A DNA stretch of 64,000 nt, taken from NCBI RefSeq assembly GCF_020510565.1, contig NZ_CP075189.1, forward strand, positions 3,270,501-3,334,500, read 5' to 3'. Of the stretch, positions 8,773-24,383 are shown piece by piece; position 1 is the first letter of the stretch; each line of letters begins with the position of its first letter. This stretch comes from Ferribacterium limneticum. GTDB lineage: Bacteria; Pseudomonadota; Gammaproteobacteria; Burkholderiales; Rhodocyclaceae. The position numbers and the translations under genes were made by a program. The notes beneath the pieces were generated by a model, which saw only the letters and a program-made list of their open reading frames with translations, made no database searches and was not told where the DNA came from.

Positions 8773-9308
8773 GCGAACCACTGGTTCGCGTCGTCCGCCG
8801 CAAGGCAAAGCCGGGCTGCGAAGAGGCCTACGAAGCGCTGATCCGCGCCATGTTTGCCGATGCCAGCGGCTTTCCCGGCTATCTTGCCGCCCAGCTCATC
8901 CCGCCGGAAGACGCCGGCGGCGAATACCAGATACTCCAGCGTTTCGCCACCGAAGCCGACCTCGACCGCTGGAACGGCTCGCCCCAGCGCGCCCTCTGGC
9001 AAGAACGACTGCGCGCCGTCGCCGAAGGCGATCCGGAATACCGCCTGCTCACCGGCCTCGACGCCTGGTTCGCACCCACCGCCATTCCGGCCAGCCGCCC
9101 GCCAGCGAAATGGCGAATGACCTTTGTCAGCTGGCTGGGCATATTCCCGACCGTCTCGCTCCTGCTCTGGCTGGTCTCGCCACTCCTAGCCAGCTGGCCT
9201 TTCCTGCTCAGAACCGCCGTTTTTACCTCCCTGGTCGCGCTGGCGATGTCCTACCTGGTGATGCCACGACTATCGCGCTGGATGTCGTGGTGGCTGGTCA
9301 AAAAATAG
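8769..9308 (+). CDS. Antibiotic biosynthesis monooxygenase-like domain with two C-terminal membrane helices
   Basis: 179 residues beginning [16 protein letters not shown]. Residues 5-95 form an ABM-type ferredoxin-like domain (the family includes quinol monooxygenases and small-molecule degrading dimers). Residues about 115-175 contain two hydrophobic segments (SWLGIFPTVSLLLWLVSPLL and LRTAVFTSLVALAMSYLVM). The gene overlaps the dmpR stop by 4 bp, so it belongs to the regulator's transcript. A role in aromatic or quinone metabolism at the membrane is inferred only from context. Confidence 0.8.
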   Translation: MSEPLVRVVRRKAKPGCEEAYEALIRAMFADASGFPGYLAAQLIPPEDAGGEYQILQRFATEADLDRWNGSPQRALWQERLRAVAEGDPEYRLLTGLDAWFAPTAIPASRPPAKWRMTFVSWLGIFPTVSLLLWLVSPLLASWPFLLRTAVFTSLVALAMSYLVMPRLSRWMSWWLVKK

Positions 9309-9321
9309 GCGCGCTTCGACG

Positions 9322-9360
9322 ATTTCATTTTTAGCCGTTTTTTCCGGTTGACCGTAGGAA
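9322..9360 (+). repeat. Dispersed CGGTTGACCGT repeat, copy 2
   Basis: TTTCATTTTTAGCC arm, then a run of Ts, CCGGTTGACCGT and AGGAA. It lies 13 bp after the stop of the ABM-like gene and before the tRNA-Val terminator, between convergent transcripts. Confidence 0.85.
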
Positions 9361-9371
9361 CCTAAAAACAA

Positions 9372-9405
9372 AAAACCCGCCAAGCTTTGCGCTGAGCGGG
9401 TTTCT
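9372..9405 (-). terminator. Rho-independent terminator after tRNA-Val
   Basis: Read on the minus strand, AAACCCGCT and AGCGGGTTT-like arms (AACCCGC/GCGGGTT) close a hairpin followed by TTTTTTGTTTTT, just after the tRNA-Val 3' end. Confidence 0.75.
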
Positions 9406-9418
9406 GTTTTCTCTTGAA

Positions 9419-9494
9419 TGGTGGGCGGTACTGGGATCGAACCAGTGACCCCTGCCGTGTGAAGGCAGTGCTCTACCGCTGAGCTAACCGCCCA
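9419..9494 (-). tRNA. tRNA-Val (CAC)
   Basis: 76-nt cloverleaf on the minus strand, including an encoded CCA. Acceptor GGGCGGT/ACCGCCC, D-arm TTAGCTCAGCGGTAGAGC, anticodon stem CTGCC/GGCAG around TTCACAC (anticodon CAC), T-arm GGTTCGATCC. Confidence 0.95.
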
Positions 9495-9508
9495 CTTGAG
9501 AGGGGCGC

Positions 9509-9537
9509 ATTTAACCATAAGTCGCCAAGCCGGTCAA
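9509..9537 (-). promoter_or_regulatory. Sigma-70 promoter of tRNA-Val
   Basis: On the minus strand TTGACC-N17-TTAAAT is followed by a GC-rich discriminator (GCGCCCC), as expected for a growth-rate-controlled tRNA promoter. It lies 15 bp before the tRNA 5' end. Confidence 0.6.
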
Positions 9538-9589
9538 ACGCGGGTCGGCTAGAATAGCACTCTTTGTTTCTGCATAGATTACGCATCCC

Positions 9590-10984
9590 ATGAAGCCTGT
9601 CCGCACCCGTTTTGCTCCCAGCCCCACCGGTTATCTTCATATCGGTGGCGCCCGCACCGCACTGTTTTCTTGGGCCTATGCCCGACGCCATGGCGGGACT
9701 TTCATCCTGCGCATCGAGGACACCGATGTTGCCCGTTCGACGCCGGAAGCCGTCCAGGCCATTCTCGACGGTATGCAGTGGCTGGGTCTGGAGCACGATG
9801 AAGGTCCGTTCTACCAGATGCAGCGGATGGAGCGTTACAAGGAAGTGATCCAGCAGATGCTGGCCAACGGCAGCGCCTATTACTGCTACACCAGCCGCGA
9901 AGAACTCGATGCCCTGCGCGCCGAGCAGGAAGCGAAGAAAGAAAAGCCGCGCTACGACGGCCGCTGGCGCCCTGAAGCAGGCAAGACGTTGCCTGCAGCA
10001 CCGGCCGACATCCCGCCAGTCGTTCGCTTCAAGAATCCGCAGGGCGGCGTCGTCGCCTGGGATGACCAGGTCAAGGGTCGCATCGAATTTGCCAACACCG
10101 AACTGGATGACCTGATCATCGCCCGCGCCGACGGCACGCCGACCTACAATTTCTGCGTCTGCGTCGACGACTGGGACATGGGCATCACCCACGTCATCCG
10201 TGGCGACGACCACGTCAACAACACGCCACGCCAGATCAACATCCTCGCCGCTTTAGGCGCCGAAGTGCCGACCTACGCCCACCTGTCGATGATCCTCGGT
10301 GACGATGGTGCCAAGCTGTCGAAGCGCCATGGCGCGGTTTCAGTCATGCAGTATGACGAAGACGGCTTCCTGCCCGAGGCCGTGATCAACTACCTCGCCC
10401 GCCTCGGCTGGTCGCACGGCGATGAAGAAGTGTTCTCGCGCCAGCAGTTCGTCGAATGGTTCGATCTCGACCACATCACCGCCTCAGCCGCCCAGTTCAA
10501 CACCGAGAAGTTGTTGTGGCTGAACCAGCACTACATGAAGCTGACACCTCCGGCCGAACTCACCGCACGGATCAAGGCCATTCTGACTGCACGCGGCGTC
10601 GACACCAGCGCCGGCCCTGATCTGGAAAAAGCAGTCGTTTTATATGTCGACCGCAGCAATACGTTAAATGTGCTGGCCGATGCCGTCGAGGTGTTCTACA
10701 CCAAGGCCGAAGCCAATCCGGAATTGCTCGCCCAGCACCTCTCAGCAGAAGCCCTTCCGGCCCTGGCAGATTTTGTTTCCGGCCTCGCCACCGTCGCCTG
10801 GGAAACACCGGCGATCAATGCGCTGGTCAAGGAAGTCATTGGCAAGCACGGCTTGAAAATGCCCAAGCTGGCCATGCCGCTGCGCATCATCCTGACCGGA
10901 ACGGCGCAGGCGCCCTCGGTTGACGCTCTGGTCGAGATGATCGGTCGCGACCACGTTGTCGTGGCTCTGTCGAAACATCTCTGA
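9590..10984 (+). CDS. gltX: Glutamyl-tRNA synthetase
   Basis: 464-residue class I aminoacyl-tRNA synthetase that charges tRNA-Glu. The HIGH motif appears as YLHIGGART (15-23) and the KMSKS motif as AKLSKRHG (about residues 242-249). Length is normal for bacterial GluRS. It lies directly upstream of two tRNA-Glu genes; the tRNA promoter sits right after its stop. Confidence 0.97.
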   Translation: MKPVRTRFAPSPTGYLHIGGARTALFSWAYARRHGGTFILRIEDTDVARSTPEAVQAILDGMQWLGLEHDEGPFYQMQRMERYKEVIQQMLANGSAYYCYTSREELDALRAEQEAKKEKPRYDGRWRPEAGKTLPAAPADIPPVVRFKNPQGGVVAWDDQVKGRIEFANTELDDLIIARADGTPTYNFCVCVDDWDMGITHVIRGDDHVNNTPRQINILAALGAEVPTYAHLSMILGDDGAKLSKRHGAVSVMQYDEDGFLPEAVINYLARLGWSHGDEEVFSRQQFVEWFDLDHITASAAQFNTEKLLWLNQHYMKLTPPAELTARIKAILTARGVDTSAGPDLEKAVVLYVDRSNTLNVLADAVEVFYTKAEANPELLAQHLSAEALPALADFVSGLATVAWETPAINALVKEVIGKHGLKMPKLAMPLRIILTGTAQAPSVDALVEMIGRDHVVVALSKHL

Positions 10985-11001
10985 AAAATCGCGAAAGGCC
11001 C

Positions 11002-11030
11002 TTTACAAGGACCAAGCAGGTCCCTATAAT
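11002..11030 (+). promoter_or_regulatory. Sigma-70 promoter of the tRNA cluster
   Basis: TTTACA-N17-TATAAT, a near-consensus promoter followed by GCGGCC, a GC-rich discriminator typical of stringently controlled stable RNA promoters. It begins 18 bp after the gltX stop and ends 18 bp before the first tRNA. Confidence 0.8.
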
Positions 11031-11048
11031 GCGGCCTTCTTTCGCGGC

Positions 11049-11124
<76 letters not shown>

Positions 11125-11148
11125 AAAGTGCGAAAGAAAACAGTCCGG

Positions 11149-11224
11149 GTCCCCATCGTCTAGAGGCCTAGGACACCGCCCTTTCACGGCGGTAACCGGG
11201 GTTCGAATCCCCGTGGGGACGCCA
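11149..11224 (+). tRNA. tRNA-Glu (TTC), copy 1
   Basis: 76 nt with CCA. Acceptor GTCCCCA/TGGGGAC, anticodon stem CCGCC/GGCGG around CTTTCAC (anticodon TTC). Confidence 0.95.
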
Positions 11225-11241
11225 AGGTTTTGGTAGTAAAT

Positions 11242-11318
11242 GGAGTGGTAGTTCAGTTGGTTAGAATACCGGCCTGTCACGCCGGGGGTCGCGGGTTCGA
11301 GTCCCGTCCACTCCGCCA
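11242..11318 (+). tRNA. tRNA-Asp (GTC), copy 1
   Basis: 77 nt with CCA. Acceptor GGAGTGG/CCACTCC, anticodon loop around CTGTCAC (anticodon GTC), T-arm GGGTTCGAGTCCC. Confidence 0.95.
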
Positions 11319-11327
11319 ACGTTTAAG

Positions 11328-11353
11328 AAAACCGGACCCGTCCGGTTTTTTTT
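11328..11353 (+). terminator. Terminator after the first tRNA unit
   Basis: Arms AACCGGAC and GTCCGGTT separated by two bases and followed by a long T-run form a strong intrinsic terminator 10 bp after tRNA-Asp copy 1. Confidence 0.85.
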
Positions 11354-11406
11354 CGGGTAGGAGGCAAATGCCTCGTATCCAGATAGTTCGGCTGTCTCTC
11401 GAATGT

Positions 11407-11482
<76 letters not shown>

Positions 11483-11513
11483 AGCGCCGAACTAGGCAGT
11501 ACTGAAAGTCCGG

Positions 11514-11589
11514 GTCCCCATCGTCTAGAGGCCTAGGACACCGCCCTTTCACGGCGGTAACCGGGGTTCGAATCCCCGTGGGGACGCCA
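11514..11589 (+). tRNA. tRNA-Glu (TTC), copy 2
   Basis: Identical to the copy at 11149, including the preceding CCGG context. Confidence 0.95.
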
Positions 11590-11601
11590 AGGTTTTAGCG
11601 C

Positions 11602-11678
11602 GGAGTGGTAGTTCAGTTGGTTAGAATACCGGCCTGTCACGCCGGGGGTCGCGGGTTCGAGTCCCGTCCACTCCGCCA
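11602..11678 (+). tRNA. tRNA-Asp (GTC), copy 2
   Basis: Identical to the copy at 11242. Confidence 0.95.
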
Positions 11679-11687
11679 ACTACTTGA

Positions 11688-11712
11688 AGACCAGCCCAGG
11701 CTGGTCTTTTTA
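11688..11712 (+). terminator. Terminator after the second tRNA unit
   Basis: AGACCAGC and GCTGGTCT arms with a 4-nt loop (CCAG), followed by TTTTT. Confidence 0.85.
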
Positions 11713-11793
11713 GTTCACCTGCGAAAAATGGACTTTCCTCACCGGGGTATAATCGCCGGCTTAGTCGATTCGTCAGTGCCAGGAGCCCAATTC

Positions 11794-13263
11794 ATGCAGC
11801 ATCGCAGCGTCCTGTCGCCTGTCCGCCAAATCATTGCCGCAATTCTTGGCGCAGCTTTATTGACGCTTTCCACTCCTTCGCTGGCCGACGAGGTGGACGG
11901 AACGAGCTTCCCGTCGCTGAACATGCCATCGCTGGCCGAACCGGGTCTGCTTGCCGACGACGTGCTGACCGTCCACGAAATGCACTCGACGCCACAGTTG
12001 CCGGCCACCATCGACCTTACGCTGCATTCGACCAACCTGTGGGAGCGCATCCGCAACGGATTCGCGATGACCGACCTCAACGACGACCTGGTCCTGCACT
12101 ACCAGCAGTGGTACCAGAACCGTCCCGACGCACTGCGCCGCATGCTTGCGCGCAGCAGGCCCTATCTGCATCACATCGTTGAAGAGCTTGAGGCTCGCGG
12201 CATGCCAACCGAACTGGCGCTGTTGCCTATGGTCGAGAGTTCGTTCAACCCGAACGCCTACTCACCGGCGCACGCCGCCGGCCTGTGGCAGTTCATCCCG
12301 GCCACCGGCAAGCGCTTCAATCTCGAACAGAACTGGTGGCGCGACGAGCGGCGCGACGTCGTGTCATCGACCAATGCAGCACTCGATTATCTACAGGCCA
12401 TCTATGAAATGCATGGCGACTGGCATCTGGCGCTGGCCTCGTACAACTGGGGCGAGGGCGCGGTCAAGCGGGCCATTGGCAAGAACGAGTCGCGCGGCCT
12501 GCCGACCGACTACCCGAATCTGACCATGCCGAACGAAACCCGGCATTACGTCCCCAAGCTGCAGGCGCTCAAGAACATTCTCGGCAACCCGGCGCTGGTC
12601 GCCCACCTTGATTTGCCGATGATCCCCAACGAACCCTATTTCGCGACGCTGGAAACGCGGCGCCCGATGGACGTCAAGACAGCTGCCCGCATGGCCAACA
12701 TGACAATCGAGGAATTCCAGCGCCTCAACCCCTCACATAACCGCCCGGTCATCAAGGCTTCCACCCCCATCGTGATTCCGACCGACAAACTCGATGCGTT
12801 CCGCAGCAACCTGCAGAATGCCGAGGCACCGCTGACGCAATGGCAAGCCTACACCCTGACCGCACCGGAACGACTGGACCGCATCGCCGCCAATTTCGAC
12901 ACAACGCCCGGCGAACTGGCCCGGGCCAACGGTCTTTCGGAAAGGGTCCGCCTCGGAGCCGGTTCGACCCTGCTGGTACCCGGTAGCGGTAGTTCGGCCA
13001 GCCTGAACGCCATGCTGAATACCTCAGCCCCGCAGCACATCATCGAACCGGAGCCCTCGGCGCGCTGCGGCAAGACAGGCAAGGGCAAGCGCGCAGCGAA
13101 GAAGTGCGGCAAGGCCGAACCCGACGGAAACAAGCTTGGCGCCAAACAGGGCAAGGCGGGAAAATCAACGGCCAAGGCTGCAGGCAACAGCAAACCAAAA
13201 GCTGGCGCGGCCAAATCAGCCAAAGCTAGTGCCACCAAGCCAGCCAAAGGCAAACGCCGTTAA
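11794..13263 (+). CDS. mltD: Membrane-bound lytic murein transglycosylase D
   Basis: 489 residues. The start MQHRSVLSPVRQ follows AGGAG and opens a signal sequence ending near LSTPSLADE; an in-frame extension upstream would run through the tRNA and is rejected. A goose-type SLT domain spans about 105-260, with catalytic Glu in LLPMVESSFNP and the AGLWQFIPATGKRF motif. A LysM-like segment follows (RLDRIAANFDTTPGELARAN). An unusual C-terminal tail of about 65 residues is rich in Lys, Ala and Gly, probably for wall or polyanion binding. It cleaves peptidoglycan to 1,6-anhydro-muropeptides. Confidence 0.92.
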   Translation: MQHRSVLSPVRQIIAAILGAALLTLSTPSLADEVDGTSFPSLNMPSLAEPGLLADDVLTVHEMHSTPQLPATIDLTLHSTNLWERIRNGFAMTDLNDDLVLHYQQWYQNRPDALRRMLARSRPYLHHIVEELEARGMPTELALLPMVESSFNPNAYSPAHAAGLWQFIPATGKRFNLEQNWWRDERRDVVSSTNAALDYLQAIYEMHGDWHLALASYNWGEGAVKRAIGKNESRGLPTDYPNLTMPNETRHYVPKLQALKNILGNPALVAHLDLPMIPNEPYFATLETRRPMDVKTAARMANMTIEEFQRLNPSHNRPVIKASTPIVIPTDKLDAFRSNLQNAEAPLTQWQAYTLTAPERLDRIAANFDTTPGELARANGLSERVRLGAGSTLLVPGSGSSASLNAMLNTSAPQHIIEPEPSARCGKTGKGKRAAKKCGKAEPDGNKLGAKQGKAGKSTAKAAGNSKPKAGAAKSAKASATKPAKGKRR

Positions 13264-13264
13264 C

Positions 13265-15253
<1,989 letters not shown>

Positions 15254-16636
15254 TTACGCAGCCCTCGGGTCGAATGCATCGCGCACGGCGTCGGCGAACA
15301 GGTTGGCCGCCAGCACGAGGATGAACATGGCCGCGAAGGCGGCGACCAGTGACCACCAGACGACCGGCTCGCGGCCGAGTTCCATGCGGGCGTTGTTGAT
15401 CATCGTGCCGAAGCTGGTCATCGTCGGATCGACGCCGATGCCGACGTAGGACAGCACGGCTTCGGCCAGCACGAGGCCGGAGAAATCCATGACCAGCGCG
15501 ATGATGACGATGTGCATGAGGTTGGGCAGGATGTGGCGGACGATGATGCGCCAGCTCGACACGCCGAAGGCCTGCGCCGCCTGGATGTATTCAAGTTCGC
15601 GCAGCTTGAGCGTCTCGCCGCGGAGCAGCCGGCACAGCCCCGTCCAGCTCGTGATGCCGAGGATGAAGCAGAGGGCGAGCAAGCGCAGGTCGGCGCGTTC
15701 GGCGGCGGTCGAGAACCATTGCGGATGGGTGTCGATGACGACCTGCATCATGAGCACGGCGGCGGCGATGAGCAGCACGCCGGGAATCGAGTTGAGCACG
15801 GTGTAGATGTACTGGATCAGGTCATCGACCCAGCCACGGAAATAGCCGGCAACGATGCCGAGCAGCACTGCCATGGGGAGCATGACGAGCGTCGTGACGA
15901 GGCCGATGATCAGCCCGGTGCGGACGCTTTTGAGGATTTGATAGAGCACGTCCTGGCCGACCTTGTCGGTGCCGAAGACGTGGTAGTAACCGGACAGCCA
16001 GAACAGTGGGACGGCAAAAACCAGGATGAGCAGCAGCGTGAGCAGCACGGCATCCCAGGCGAAAGCGGCTTCACGCAATTTCAATTTTGGGCTTTTTTTC
16101 CGGTTGACCGTGGCAACGGCGCCAAACACCCCCAGCCACCCCACAAAACCCAGCAGGCCAGCCTTGAAGGCCGTGAAAGCAGCATCCTCGGCCACCTCGT
16201 CCTCGCGCTCGCCGAGATGCTTGCCGCCGTGCTTGAGGCGCGGGTAGTCGCGCACCGTACCCTGCCCCGGCACGTCGATGGTTTCCTTGGCGTAGAGCCG
16301 GGTGGCGAACGGGGCCGAGTAGGTTTTCTCGTTGCGCGAACGCAGCGGTGCGGCCAGCGCATCGAGGACCGACAACACCTCGATTGCGTAAACCGCTTTC
16401 TGCCCCGGCTTGCTTTCGAGCTGCGCCCGGTAATGCAGCGAATCGAGCAGGCCGATCAGGATGAAGGCGAGCAGCACCGTCGCCGATGCCATGCCGACCC
16501 GATTGGCCCCGACCCGACGCCAGGCGGCGAGCAGGGGCGGATTCTTGGCGATCAACACACCGACACCGACGCCGGCCGCGACGAGCAACCAGATCAGGAT
16601 ATCCGACCACAGCACGACGACCTGGAAGCCCATCAT
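15254..16636 (-). CDS. yejE: Peptide ABC transporter permease with an extended N-terminus
   Basis: 460 residues, longer than the usual ~340 of YejE. The C-terminal half has the BPD_transp_1 domain with the EAA-like loop [26 protein letters not shown] and ends EAVRDAFDP, as YejE does. The N-terminal 200 residues hold additional membrane segments and a soluble stretch. Residues [12 protein letters not shown] are encoded by an antisense copy of the dispersed repeat (16077-16117), forming a basic cytoplasmic loop. Its start overlaps the yejB stop (ATGA). Confidence 0.88.
   Translation of the reverse strand: MMGFQVVVLWSDILIWLLVAAGVGVGVLIAKNPPLLAAWRRVGANRVGMASATVLLAFILIGLLDSLHYRAQLESKPGQKAVYAIEVLSVLDALAAPLRSRNEKTYSAPFATRLYAKETIDVPGQGTVRDYPRLKHGGKHLGEREDEVAEDAAFTAFKAGLLGFVGWLGVFGAVATVNRKKSPKLKLREAAFAWDAVLLTLLLILVFAVPLFWLSGYYHVFGTDKVGQDVLYQILKSVRTGLIIGLVTTLVMLPMAVLLGIVAGYFRGWVDDLIQYIYTVLNSIPGVLLIAAAVLMMQVVIDTHPQWFSTAAERADLRLLALCFILGITSWTGLCRLLRGETLKLRELEYIQAAQAFGVSSWRIIVRHILPNLMHIVIIALVMDFSGLVLAEAVLSYVGIGVDPTMTSFGTMINNARMELGREPVVWWSLVAAFAAMFILVLAANLFADAVRDAFDPRAA
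16077..16117 (+). repeat. Dispersed CGGTTGACCGT repeat, copy 3, inside a CDS
   Basis: AATTTCAATTTTGGGC arm, T-run, CCGGTTGACCGT and GGCAAC. It lies wholly inside the yejE-like gene on the opposite strand and keeps that frame open, adding [12 protein letters not shown]. Confidence 0.85.
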
Positions 16637-17610
16637 TCGAAGCGTATCCGCGGGTCGACCAGCGTGTAGGAAATGTCGGTCAGGATCAGGCCGACGATGT
16701 AGAGCACCGAGCCGATGAAGACCATGGAACGGACAACCGAGAAGTCCTGCGCGTTGATCGCATCAATCGTGTAACTGCCCAGGCCGGGGATGCCAAAGAA
16801 GGATTCAGTCAGCAGCGAGCCCATGAAAAGCAGCGGAATGACGACAACGACGCCGGTCAGGATAGGGATCAGCGCATTGCGCAAAATGTGGCGGAAAAAG
16901 ACCAGCGTTTCCGGCAGGCCCTTGGCGCGGGCGGTGCGCACGTAATCCTTGCTGACCTCTTCGAGAAAGATCGTCCGGTACCAGCGTGTCGAGGAACCGA
17001 TGCCCGACACGACGCCGATCAGCACCGGCAAGATCAGAAACCGCCACGCCTCCAGCCCGTCGCCAAAGCCGGAAATCGGCACCAGCCGCCACACCTTGCT
17101 GATCAGGTATTGCCCGCCGATGATGTAGAACAGCCCGGAAATCGACATCGCCGCCACGCACAAAACAACACCCCAGAAATCGAAGGCCGTGGCGCGGAAG
17201 AAGGCCAGCGTCAGCGCAAAGGTGATAGTCACGAACAGGCCGAGAATGAAGGTCGGCAAAGCAATGGCCAGCGACGGCAGCATCCGGTTACCGATTTCGC
17301 GGGCGATGTCGCGGCCATCCTCGGCCCGGCCGAAATCGCCAACAAACATGCGGGCCGATTTCTCGAAGAAGATCGTGTTGGTCACGCTGGCCAAACCGCC
17401 AGCTTCGGCGTTGATCAGCAGCGGCTTGTCGTAACCGCGCTCGACCTTCCATTTCTGGATCGCCTCGGGCGTCACGCGCTTGACGCCAAGCTGCATGCGC
17501 GCCATGTCGTCCGGCGTATTGACGACGAAAAACAGCGCGAAAGTAACGAGGTTCACCCCGATCAGGATGGGCAGCGCGTAAAGCAGGCGGCGGACGATGT
17601 AGGCAAGCAT
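16633..17610 (-). CDS. yejB: Peptide ABC transporter permease
   Basis: 325-residue inner-membrane permease with about six hydrophobic segments. It starts MLAYIVRRLLYALPILIGVN, characteristic of the OppB/YejB family, and has the EAA loop DYVRTARAKGLPETLVFFRHI. First gene of a three-gene unit (permease, permease, dual ATPase). No periplasmic binding-protein gene (yejA) is next to it. Confidence 0.92.
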   Translation of the reverse strand: MLAYIVRRLLYALPILIGVNLVTFALFFVVNTPDDMARMQLGVKRVTPEAIQKWKVERGYDKPLLINAEAGGLASVTNTIFFEKSARMFVGDFGRAEDGRDIAREIGNRMLPSLAIALPTFILGLFVTITFALTLAFFRATAFDFWGVVLCVAAMSISGLFYIIGGQYLISKVWRLVPISGFGDGLEAWRFLILPVLIGVVSGIGSSTRWYRTIFLEEVSKDYVRTARAKGLPETLVFFRHILRNALIPILTGVVVVIPLLFMGSLLTESFFGIPGLGSYTIDAINAQDFSVVRSMVFIGSVLYIVGLILTDISYTLVDPRIRFE

Positions 17611-17685
17611 TGGCCCGATTATGCCAAGAGCCGGCGAGAAGTGCTAAGACAAAGCAGGGCCGGGCAAATCGCCCGACGTGGCCGG

Positions 17686-17892
17686 CTACCGGGCGTCATC
17701 CTCATCGTCAGCGCCCTGCAGACGCCGATCGAGCCGCTCGTCAGGATTGGCGAAGTAGCAATCCAGCGCTTCCTTGAGGTTTTCGACGGCCTCAGCCTTG
17801 GTCAGGCCATCGGTCACGATGTCCAGTTCGATGCAGCGGGCGACGAAAACGCCGTCCTCAAGATCGACAGTAAAATTCAGTTTTTCAGCCAT
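17686..17892 (-). CDS. HicB-like protein, orphan
   Basis: 68 residues: MAEKLNFTVDLEDGVFVARC and TDGLTKAEAVENLKEALDCYF match the partial RNase H-like fold of HicB/UPF0150 antitoxins. No HicA toxin is found on either side (17611-17685 and 17893-18074 hold nothing recognisable), and the C-terminus is a short acidic tail rather than a DNA-binding domain. It may be a solitary HicB-like protein or the remnant of a module. Confidence 0.75.
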   Translation of the reverse strand: MAEKLNFTVDLEDGVFVARCIELDIVTDGLTKAEAVENLKEALDCYFANPDERLDRRLQGADDEDDAR

Positions 17893-18038
17893 GGGTCAGA
17901 TTCTGAAATGGTTTCCGGATGCAGGCGCCTATTGATACGGCATGCGTTTTACATTTATTAATGCTTCAAACCGCCGCACAAAGGTAAAGTGCGCACCTCC
18001 GAATTCAAGCAGGCACCTTTCCAAAAGTTGGGCACAAC

Positions 18039-18063
18039 AAAAAAGCGCCCCGAAAGGCGCTTG
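18039..18063 (-). terminator. Terminator after tRNA-Ser
   Basis: On the minus strand AAGCGCC and GGCGCTT arms, loop TTTCGG, then TTTTTTG, 12 bp after the tRNA 3' end. Confidence 0.8.
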
Positions 18064-18073
18064 ATTTTAGGTG

Positions 18074-18162
<89 letters not shown>

Positions 18163-18189
18163 GCAGCGGCCGGCATAATAGCACAACAG

Positions 18190-19707
18190 ATGCACTGGAT
18201 AAAACGACTATTACTGATTGCAGTTTCGCTTTTCGCCGCCAGTTGCGGCGACGTCGGGTCATTGCCTTTTCCGACCCCGGCGCAGCACGAATTGGTCGTC
18301 CTGATCCGTCCCGGCCTGCTGACCTACGGGACCGACGACAACGGTAATCCGAGCGGGCTCGAATACGATCTGACCCAGGCCTTTGCCCAGGAACTTGGCG
18401 TCGAGGTGAAATACGTCGTCGTCCAGCCCGAGGAACTGGAAGCCCACCTCGTCGGCAGCCGTTATCACCTTGCCGCTGCCTGGCTTTCGCCGAGCACCGA
18501 CGAGACCATGCAGTCGACGCCGGCCATCACCCTGACGCGGGACGTGCTGGCGCAGAACGAGGCTTCGCTCCCGCTCTCGGAACTCGCCCAGCTTTCCGGC
18601 AAAACCGTCCACGCCATGGCCGGCTCGCGGCAGGCGGAAACCCTGACCAGGCTGGCTAGCGAGATCCCGGGGCTTACGGTTGTCACGGTCGGCCAAGGCA
18701 CCAGCCTTGATCTGCTGGAAAAGCTCGGCGAGCGAAAAATCGAGTTCGTCGCCATCGACGAAAGCTTCGAGGAAATTGCCAACCAGTACGTGCCGAATAT
18801 GCGCACAACGCTGATGTTGAGCGACACGCAGCCAGTCGTCTGGCAACTGGGTCGGCACCCCAACCCGGAACTGCGCGTCAAGCTCAACGCATTTATCGAG
18901 CGCGTCCAGCACGACGGCACGCTGGCCCGGCTGGAGGATCGCTATCTTGGCCATGTCCGGCGCCTGACCCAGGCCGATGTGATCAAGTTCCTCGGCGAAG
19001 TCGAGACCACGCTGCCCAAGTTCCGCAAGTCCTTTCAGGCTGCCCAGGCATTGACCGGTATCGACTGGCGACTGCTCGCCGCCGTCGCCTACCACGAGTC
19101 GAACTGGGACCCGAACGCGACCAGCTACACCAATGTGCGCGGCATCATGATGCTGACCGAAGAAACGGCCGATCACCTGCAAGTCAGCAACCGTCTTGAT
19201 CCGAGCGAAAGCATCCTGGCCGGGGCGCGTTACATCAACATGCTCAAGGAAGCGCTCCCGGATGAAGTCAACGAGCCGGATCGCACCTGGCTGGCGCTCG
19301 CCGCCTACAACATCGGCCCCGGACACTTCAACGGTGCCCGGGCGCTGGCCAAACACCTGAAAGCCGACCCGGACTCGTGGTACGACATGAAGCGCGTCCT
19401 GCCCAAACTGGCCCAGCCAAAATATGCCAGCATGGTCAAGACGGGCCGGGCGCGCGGTGGCGAAGCGGTCATTCTGGTCGAGAACATCCGCAGCTATTAC
19501 GACATCCTGTTGCGCAACGCTGCGCCCTTCGCCCCGACGCCCTCAGCCGCCGCCAGCCTGACCCGGCTGGTGCTTGAAATCGAAGAACGGCGCAAGGCCT
19601 ACGTCAAACGGATTGCCGCCGCCAAGACGATCTCGGCGACGGAACAGGACGAGACGGGGGAGACTACGCTGCGCCTGCCGACCATTGGGCAGGAAGTCAA
19701 GGACTGA
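18190..19707 (+). CDS. mltF: Membrane-bound lytic murein transglycosylase F
   Basis: 505 residues. A lipoprotein-type signal (LFAASC, Cys about 20) leads into a periplasmic solute-binding-like (SBP_bac_3) domain (about 33-260), the regulatory half of MltF. The SLT catalytic domain follows (about 290-420) with catalytic Glu in LAAVAYHESNWDP and the GIMMLTEETADHL and LAAYNIGPGHFNGA motifs. It acts on peptidoglycan at the outer membrane. The C-terminus after residue 440 is poorly conserved. Confidence 0.92.
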   Translation: MHWIKRLLLIAVSLFAASCGDVGSLPFPTPAQHELVVLIRPGLLTYGTDDNGNPSGLEYDLTQAFAQELGVEVKYVVVQPEELEAHLVGSRYHLAAAWLSPSTDETMQSTPAITLTRDVLAQNEASLPLSELAQLSGKTVHAMAGSRQAETLTRLASEIPGLTVVTVGQGTSLDLLEKLGERKIEFVAIDESFEEIANQYVPNMRTTLMLSDTQPVVWQLGRHPNPELRVKLNAFIERVQHDGTLARLEDRYLGHVRRLTQADVIKFLGEVETTLPKFRKSFQAAQALTGIDWRLLAAVAYHESNWDPNATSYTNVRGIMMLTEETADHLQVSNRLDPSESILAGARYINMLKEALPDEVNEPDRTWLALAAYNIGPGHFNGARALAKHLKADPDSWYDMKRVLPKLAQPKYASMVKTGRARGGEAVILVENIRSYYDILLRNAAPFAPTPSAAASLTRLVLEIEERRKAYVKRIAAAKTISATEQDETGETTLRLPTIGQEVKD

Positions 19708-19734
19708 CCCCCTCCCCTTCTCCGGGGAGGGAGG
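19708..19734. terminator. GGGGAGGG palindrome between mltF and serS
   Basis: CCCTCCCC and GGGGAGGG arms around a short loop lie between the two convergent genes and could act as a bidirectional terminator. The same palindrome family brackets the DUF559 gene near 24.4 and 24.85 kb, so it is also a repeat. Confidence 0.6.
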
Positions 19735-19749
19735 CTGATCCCCGTCAGC

Positions 19750-23398
<3,649 letters not shown>

Positions 23399-23986
23399 GC
23401 AGGGACCAGAAGCGCGTCAGCAACCAGCCGGCGAGCACCAGAAAAACGACAAGCAGGCCAAGGAATAGCAGCGGTGACGCGAGCATGGCCCACAGCCCGC
23501 CGAGCACCATGCCCTCCTCGCCGAACGAGGCGATCCAGTTCGAGAACGGCTCGGGCGAAGTGTTGATGGCCAGCCGGCTGCCGGCCTTGGCGAAATGGGT
23601 GCCGGCCGTGATCGTGCCGCCGATCAACCCGGCCGCCACCGCCCACGCCGGATCGACCTCGCCCATGGCAAACGCCGCGAGCAAGGCGCCAGCGGGGATG
23701 CGGATGAAAGTCTGGAAGCTGTCCCACAGCGAATCGAAGGCGGGAATCTTGTCGGCGATCAGTTCGGCAAAAGCCATGATGCCCGCCACGCCGATGACCA
23801 GCGGGTTTTGCAGCACTGAAAGCGTTTCCGGCAGATGCAGGTAGCCGAAATTGCTCAACAGGCCGGCCAAAAAAACCACCAGATACAAACGCAAACCGCT
23901 CGCCCAGGCCAGGCCGGCGGACAGGGCGATGGTCTGGATCAGGTCCATGCCCGATTCAGCGAGTCAAATGACAAAGCGCCAGAAAC

Positions 23987-24325
<339 letters not shown>

Positions 24326-24383
24326 CTACGCGATGACTGCGTGCCAGTCGGGTGCAATCAATCGTGCCGGTCGGTGCAACGCC

